NCBI GenBank assembly: GCA_021234155.1
Contig: JAJEKV010000014.1
Coordinates: 15,720,872-15,784,871 of the forward strand
DNA: 64,000 nt
DNA from: Isoetes taiwanensis
Taxonomy: Eukaryota; Streptophyta; Lycopodiopsida; Isoetales; Isoetaceae
Direction of reading: 5' to 3'
Part shown: positions 56,700 through 64,000 of the stretch, piece after piece
Numbering within the stretch: the stretch's first letter is position 1
How the letters are laid out: each line of letters begins with the position of its first letter
Position numbers and translations under genes: made by a program
The notes under the pieces: generated by a model
The model's input: only the letters and a program-made list of their open reading frames with translations
The model's database searches: none
What the model was told of the DNA's origin: nothing

Positions 56700-59600
56700 T
56701 AATGACGTTTAATAGGTTCGGTTGCTCCAGGGTTGAGGTTCGGTTAAGGTTCGTGGGGGCTTTTTGCCCATACCTGCAGGTTCGGGTACCAACTAAAATC
56801 CAAATTTGGGAAGGGCTTACAAGGGTTTAATAGACTCCACCAAACCTCTAATGCTCCCTCCCTCCCCCCCCCCCCTTAAATCATCCTTTTGTTCACTTCA
56901 GTACTTACATTTACTTTGGCTTTCATTTACTTGGCTCTAGTTGTAGGTAGATGCTCCAACGCAAAAAAGAAAGGCATTGAAGGTATATGCACTCTGAGGA
57001 TTTGTTTAGGAGCTAGTTTCAATCAAGTGAGTTAGCATGACTTCTTCACGCTGCTATTTTTTTTGCTAAACATTTCCACTGTTTTATATTGTGATTACCT
57101 CTCACGATTATGGAATGGGTTGTACGAAAGGAGATAAATACCTCAATACTTTCAGAGCCAGCTTCGGCAACGATCTAATCAAGCCAGAAATAAGCCCAGT
57201 CGAATGTTTGTTAACCTTGAGCTACTAATGGAGAGTCTTTAGGAGTTATGTTCCATCAAAATTATAAACAGTGGAGCCCATTTTGATTCAGATATAGAGA
57301 GTTTTTTGCAAAATAGTGCAAGACTCTGGCCATGGCTATGCCAACGCTATGCGGTGCTCTGTTTGTTAATATGGATGGGGAAGCAGAGGTGTCGGAAGCC
57401 TAAACGCTATGCAATTTAAGCTATATTGTTCCAACATACAAGTAAAAATTCGAAAAAAAATGTTGCTTTGAAAATAAAAAAAAATGAAGGGGAGTGCCCT
57501 GATGAGAATTTTGCTTTGAATGTCTTTGCTTCAATTTGCACAACTGGGAAAGCCAGATCTACCCATAGTTAGATAGAATGTTGATTCTTTCGCCAAACCA
57601 TATATTAATTTGCTTCGAACAATAATCGTTTATTATTGCCTCTACTTGCTTGAACAAATGGACATAGAAACTAAAAAAAAATGGATTGCCTTTAGGTTTA
57701 GTATTTGAGTCATTGTAACTGTATACCATGTTGTTTTTTCTCCCCAATAATGTCATAGATTATGTTTGGGATATAAACAATGTTTAAGCAAATGAATGAT
57801 TAATATAAAGTAAGTAAGAGAGATTTAATTGCCTCTTAGGACATATAAAACTCTATACATAAAACTCTCTTTTGCTCTTTACATCACCCCGGCATTCCTT
57901 GGCTTTAAAATTTTATAATGTTTTAAAGTCATCCAATGTATTTCATATTATGAAAACAAGCTTAAACTAATGATTGCCAATTTTAGAACCACCCACAAGC
58001 CTAAAATAAAATGAACGAAAACAAGATGATAAGACATATTCTTTTTGCACTATGTATCTTCAACACCTGATAATTTTTACACTGAGTATCTTATATAAAG
58101 GTTGGCCTTTGCATATCGAACAAAAGAAATGTTTGGCCGCCGCGATAAATTTCTTGTAACAATTAGAATAATTAGAATGTTCGTTCAAAAGGAAAATAAT
58201 TTATTGCAAAGTTGTGTTAAATGAAGTCATATCTTTCTACATTTAGAACTGTAATGGAAACACAGGTTAATGTGAGGCATCTGGTTGGATATGAAAAGGT
58301 GATGGTAGACATAATGAACAAATTAGACATCAAAAAGTATGACATGAAGATGATGTTGGAATTTGCCATATTGGCATGGATCTTAGCCAATAGCTATTGC
58401 TATGCATAGCGAGTTCTACATTTCAAGTTGATGCTTTATGTTTGATATGATTCACATTTGTGAAAGAGGAAATGTAACTTTCATGTTGAAGTACTAAGTG
58501 GAGTCTATGTAGTGATTTAGAAAACGTTTTGAAGAAAGAAGCATGGATTATCTAATAACTTGTGAAGAAGTATATTCATTGCAATGGGTTCAAACGGCCT
58601 TATTGTATACAACCAAAGGCAAGGGCTAGAATGATCCCACTAATTACTTGTCTAAAAGTAAATGCATGTCAAACTCGTTGCAAATGTAGTAAGGACTATG
58701 GAACTAAGCAACTTGCAAATTTCAATCTCCTTTGCAAGTGGCTCTTATCCTTGATTAAAGTTGTCACATTGCAGAGTCTTTAGTAAGTGAGAAACAATAT
58801 GTTTAACTTATTTTACATGGGGGATGTATAAACATATCAACACATGCTTTCACTGGTAATTAAATTAATAACTTGAAGACATGTGTTTAGTTTCCAGTCA
58901 AATCACACAATCCCAACTTCCCAAGCATCGCAAGCTAAAAATGTCGGATTTTATCATTTATGGCATTCTTCTGCCTAATGCACATTTCAAACTCGTAATA
59001 AGGGCATTTCATAACATGGATGCTTAGTTTTTTCTTGCATATGATGTGTGTTAGGACAGAGAACAATCAAAATAAGGAATTCTTGAACAATGGTGAATCT
59101 TTGAACAATGAGATTGGAGGAATAGTTCCATTTGCACCTTATATTAACCGTTATTGAAGCATTGCATCTTCGTCCTCATCTCTTTGAACTCTTTGAATGT
59201 GAAGAAATCCAATTGAATGACCTCGTCTCTTTGAACTCTTCTCTTTTTGAACTCTTTGAATGCGTGGAGAAATCTAACTGGGTATCTTCAAGTAAAGCAA
59301 TTCAATTTTTGCAAAAATCCGATCAATGTTCATAGAGTCTGATGTCTGTTATAATTGGTCTTGCATTGCATCTTTTAAAGACGACTTGGTTACATTGTTA
59401 GCCATAGTAGATGCTTAACCAGAACATGTTCTTTCCTTGTCAAAAAGCATGATATCCAATATGTACCATGAATTTATCTTCATATTGCAAATAAACAACA
59501 CAACACAACAAATTAAAGTTCTTGAAAATGAGCTATAAATGCATTTGCTTTGCTTCGACTCTTAAGGGAAACTGAAATGTGTTGAGCTGGGAATCAGCAA

Positions 59601-59800
59601 AAGGGGTCCTGAGAAAATTCCAAGACTGCTAATGGAAGTCCCATCTCCGTATCGATAGCTGAGCCCGACAGAGAACCTGTTTATCATTTGCAAAAAAATG
59701 AAAGATAAATTTACAAAAATATACCTGATCGGCTTGCTCAACCCCTGTCCTTCTGAGGGCAATAGAGTGCATAGTTCTTGATTTATAAATCAATATTGGC
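56700..59800. other. Non-coding stretch right of the transposase
   Basis: A C run at 56866-56874 and AT-rich DNA; short frames only. GGTTCG-containing segments at 56716-56795 lie upstream of gene E and may hold its promoter. Confidence 0.4.
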
Positions 59801-59825
59801 ATCTTTGTCTTGAGACTCACTGTAA

Positions 59826-59930
59826 CATGTAGCAGCGGGAATCCAAGGAGAGGGTCAAAAGAATGCCAGTCCTTTGAGAGCGGGCACTCAAGGAGAGGAT
59901 CAAAAGAATGCCAGTCCTTTGAGATTAAGC
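59826..59930 (+). repeat. Tandem duplication of about 48 bp
   Basis: AAGGAGAGG(G/A)TCAAAAGAATGCC then AGTCCTTTGAGA occurs twice in direct succession. Confidence 0.85.
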
Positions 59931-60779
59931 ATAAGCTTGTGAGAAATAAACATAAACATGAAATAGTATATGTCGCATTATTGTTCGTCCGGCAAAAGGA
60001 CTCTTGGCAACTCCTCTATTTCCAAGTTCCAAGGCCTAGCATTTAACATAATGGTTAAGGAAGAAAACACTTAAACATTGAAAAAGTAAATTAGAATTGG
60101 TCTACAAGTTCCAAGACGTTCGGATTGGAAGTATGATGCCAGCTTATCTACAGGAACGAACAACCCCAGTCCCAGCAACACAAAATAGTGGATTACCTTC
60201 AAAAATTAAATGGCAAGTAAAAAACCATGTTTAAATCTAGAGAAATGATCTAGATCCATGCAATAAGTCAACTTTCTCTGCATGATATGTCCATGATCAT
60301 TTGTCAAAAATTTTAGCTTCAAAGTCGAATATAACTACATCTATATAATTACTCAACTATCATTACACCCACCATAGATAAAATTAAACGCATTTACCTT
60401 GAACATGAGATCTTCTATAAGCAGCACTTGTTATTTATTCTAAAAGATAAAAAAGGAAATCAGACACATGAGTTAAAAAAAAAAAAAGAAATCGGACACA
60501 TTAATAATGATGGAGCTAAAATAAAACAACTGGTTTTGCTTGTTGAGAGATTGTATTTACCATAATTTCATGTTTGCTGATACAAAAAGATATTCTCTCC
60601 AAGTGGTGCTTCAATTCCTTAGCTTCAAATCATGGCTAATCCCTTCTTTTGAGGGTTAAATACCTCATGTGTAGGGAAAGGCTTACGATGCCAGAAGGCG
60701 GAAGAAATGGGTATTATGGCTGGCAAAAATGATACCCAAAAAGTGCTGAGAATGAGTGCTTCTGTTAGAATTGAAATCA

Positions 60780-62490
60780 TGTTCCTCTTACAATATAGTT
60801 GCATATTCCTAGCGCCATCCCTGTTTATGGCTCATACATCAAGGTGCAACACTTTTAACGTGACATTATACTGAAGTTCACCTAGTACAGATTGAAGAAA
60901 GAATTAATTTTCCATGTTACAACAACATAGAAATACTGCACTTAAATCTTATCTCTAATTCCAGCCATAACAATAATGCACCTATGTAAAGAGAATTGAA
61001 TTATCCCATCAACATCTGTCAATTCACCATAACAATCAATCATGGCATTATATGAAACCATCTCATTGAGGCATGTAGCATATCATGAAAAAGTTACATC
61101 TGCAAAGTTGTTCCTTCAGTGCTAACTCCTAGCAGATAGTACAAAGAAGTGCAGCCATTTTCTATAGAGACGACGTGTATTGCAGAGGCAAATGCTCACA
61201 CAACTGACTCTACATGCACAAAGCAATAAACTAATGTAGGCCTACATGCAAATAAATTGGAAAAATGACGGAAAAAGAAATGAAGAAAACTGAACTAATA
61301 ATCTAACTTATAAATCTAATTACGTTGCGGCTTTCGATATCCTTTTGCTTTGATATACAACAACGATTTGCCCCAATTTCCAGCAAAAATAAGTGGAACT
61401 CCCAAGACTGCTCCAAAAGTTCCACTGTTTCTATTTTAAGACAAGCTACATTAAGTCTAGCTTCAGGGTACTTAAATTAGAATCATCAGAAAAAGATAAG
61501 AATCATTTACAGCAGAAATATAAAAGATTATCCTTGGAAATCTTAGTCCACTCTTTACCCTGTTTAATAATGCAATATGAAGAGAAGATAATCTCAGAAG
61601 AAAAATAGACGCCATTGCTTATCCACAGGGAAAAAGGCATACAAGAAACAGAGTTGCCTCTTACAATATAATTGCATGTTCCCTAGTGCCATTCCCGTTT
61701 ATGGCTCATCTATCAAGGTGCAACACTTCCAACATGACATTATGCTGAAATTCACCTAGTACAGATTGAAGAAAATTAATTTTCCACATTACAGCAACAT
61801 GGAAATACTGCACTTAAATCTTACCTCTAATTCTAGCCACGACAATAGTGCACCTGTATAAAGAGAATTGAATTATCCCATAAAAAATCAATCATGGCAT
61901 TATATGAAACCATCCCCCTGAGGCATGTAGCATATCATGAAAATGTTACATCTGCAAAGTTGTTCCTTCAGTGCCAACTCTTGCTAGATAGTACAAAGAA
62001 GTGCAGCCATTTTCTAAAGAGATGGCATGTACTGCAGAGCCAAATGCTCACACAACTGACTCTACATGCACAAAGCGGAAAATTAAATGACAGAAAAAGA
62101 ACTGAGAGAACTGAACTAAGAATCTAACTTATAAATCTACTTACGTAAATGCGGCTTTTGATATCCTTTTTCTTTGATATACAACGACGATTTGCCCCAA
62201 TTTCCAACTCAATAGGTGAACTCCCATGACTGCTCCAAAAGTTCCACTGTTTCTACTTTAAGTCAAGCTACTTTATGTCTAGCTTCAGAATACCTAAATT
62301 AGATCGTCAAAAAAAGATAAGAATCATTTACAACAGAAATATAAAAGATTATCCTTGGAAAGCTTAGTCCACTCTTTACCCTGTTTAATAATGCAATATG
62401 AAGAGAAGAGAATATAAGAAGAAAAATCGGCGCATTGCTTATCCACAAGGAAAAATGCATACAACGAACAGAGCCATAGAGTTGCCTGAA
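60780..62490 (+). repeat. Tandem duplication, about 870-bp units
   Basis: CTCTTACAATATA at 60783 and 61659 starts two long, diverged copies that share TTTATGGCTCAT, CAAGGTGCAACACTT, CACCTAGTACAGATTG and CTTATCCACA in order. No coding content. Confidence 0.88.
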
Positions 62491-62609
62491 TAACATGAAT
62501 AACTTGTCGTACAACTTGCCATACAAATTGCAGTTGCTTACCCTATAAATACACTTGAAGATGCTTGCTAGAGCAGAGCAAATCAAAAGTAGGATCTCTA
62601 CTGCATCGC

Positions 62610-62870
62610 GAAATTTATAGAGTAAAAGCATTTACCAATAGAGATGCTCAGAATAGATATGGCTTTATGACTGATCTTGCTTCCTTATGTGCACATATAT
62701 GCAGCTCTACCCTAGAGTATGCTACACATAATATGAGTAAATGTTAAAGTAGCAGCTATGAGAGTTCAAGTATACACAACAACATCATTTATACAATAAA
62801 AGCATTTACCAATAGAGATGCGCAGAATAGATACGGCTCTATGACTGATCTTGCTTCATTTATGCAGCTA
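62610..62870 (+). repeat. Shorter tandem duplication, about 185 bp apart
   Basis: AAAGCATTTACCAATAGAGATG then GACTGATCTTGCTTC recurs at 62625 and 62800. Confidence 0.8.
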
Positions 62871-64000
62871 TATTTGAGCAACTGTTAGTAAATCCAATAA
62901 TATCTTGCTTTAGCTGGCTATATAACCTGATAAGAAAAGGCTATTGAAAATAGAACAATAGGATTGAGCATATGAGAATAGTGGCTATTGAAAATAGAGG
63001 CATGATTGAGCTTTCACATCGAATTAACATGGTGCATTTCTGCTGTGGAGCTAGCGGTTCATATAATTTTTGCTGGCCAAATAGCTGCCCGGCCATTCAC
63101 ATGCACACAATATTACACTGCTCCATATCGAGCAGTGCACAGCAATCTAAGATCCTTTCCAAGAGGGCTACCATGGCTAACAGTGGTATATGGGCAACGG
63201 TGGCCATGGCTCTGGAAGATCCCAGCGGCTCCCATGTCGGGATGCAGCACTGTAGAAAAATCGATCCAAGCAAATTCACCATAATAAAAGCATAATTCTA
63301 GATTGAGCACGCCTCTTGATGGCCAGTCGAATGCATCCCCTGTGGCTGTGATGTTCTCCTGAAATATATGCTATAAATATGTATATTTCTGGGCCACGTC
63401 ACTATACAAGTCTACTTTAGTAGCCTTGTACACCATAGTAGGTGGAAAAGGGAGCATGGCTAAGTTATTCATATAACTTAGCCAACCTTAGGCATAGGGC
63501 CATTTCCACATGGCCTCACCATATTGGGCACCACCACATGGATGCACCCCATTGGAGCCATGTGGCAGTGACATGGAACCCTAACCTATAAATGGCCAAA
63601 CCCTAACCTAGGCCATTTTTCTGGCTCCAACAGTCTGGGAACCTTGTTCGCGCTCGAAACTCCGTTTCGAGAACCGTCTGTTGTGGCACAACATAGCACA
63701 ACAGCCACCGGAGCATGCGCGCATCAGTAGGAGTGGGAGCTACTTTGAACTCCTTGAAGACCATGGAGACGCCGGGAGCAGGAGGGAGTTCCTCAGGAGC
63801 AGGTATTTGGGTTGGAATCCTTTGTAGATCATCTAGAAGTTAGGATTCCAGATGAGTTAGCATTTCCTGTCTCTAGTAGAGCCATTGTAGAACCCTCAGT
63901 CTAGATATTGAACCCTAATCAATGAACCCTAACTATAAGTTAGATGCACGATTAGGTTTAGATGTTATTCTCATTATGTATCATGTTATATGGATATGTG
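62870..64000. other. Window end, no supported gene
   Basis: CTATAAATGG near 63585 is TATA-like, and two AAACCCTAACC telo-box-like motifs surround it. An LTR or promoter is possible, but no partner sequence is in the window. Confidence 0.35.

Overview
The window reads as nuclear DNA of a large, repeat-rich land-plant genome. A seed-free plant such as a fern is my best guess, but this is inference. The plant signals are an intact BYPASS1/ROH1-family gene, CCCTAAA telomere-type repeats, LTR-element primer sites matching plant initiator tRNA-Met, CACTA transposases with TNP2 and DUF4218 domains, DUF8039 domains, and short GT-AG introns. Only one gene looks like an ordinary intact host gene (32979-34040). 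Almost everything else is mobile-element DNA or decayed genes.

Layout. 0-2.85 kb: decayed CACTA TNP2 transposase, minus strand. 2.83-11.56 kb: a segment with inverted-repeat ends that carries two divergent genes. The minus-strand gene joins a ParB-like domain to an N4/N6 DNA methyltransferase; the plus-strand gene is a broken DUF7869 transposase-like gene. About a dozen copies of GTGTATTCYRGAATACAC sit in the methyltransferase introns and the shared promoter, and a palindromic 553-bp LTR-type insertion splits one copy. 11.7-12.8 kb: a broken gene linking a CACTA-type zinc domain to a SET-like domain, with telomere repeats just upstream. 13.4-14 kb: CpG-rich DNA with ACGTCGCATGCGACGT palindromes. 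14.9-20.0 kb: two head-to-head gag-only (TR-GAG-like) retroelements.

20-32 kb is mostly non-coding: a 1.3-kb polypurine tract, a third CpG-rich palindrome family inside a 270-bp tandem repeat, a DUF8039 fragment and LINE/SINE ends. 33-34 kb: the BYPASS1-like gene. 37-43.5 kb: LINE fragments and a Cys-rich transposase-like fragment. 46.9-56.4 kb: a cluster of unfamiliar genes with a fourth palindrome (half-site TTCGCACCGTGG) in its intergenic gaps. One of these genes appears to join DUF8039 to a divergent histone H3 fold, and another is a decayed transposase. 57-64 kb: non-coding DNA with tandem duplications.

The most notable theme is that four stretches each carry a private palindrome, and all four lie beside transposon-type genes. 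Three are CpG-rich. The best candidates for an undescribed system are the ParB-methyltransferase/DUF7869 element with its TTCYRGAA array, and the DUF8039-histone H3-like cluster with its own palindrome. Most copies here carry nonsense codons or frameshifts, so this window holds largely fossil copies whose active relatives would need to be found elsewhere in the genome.
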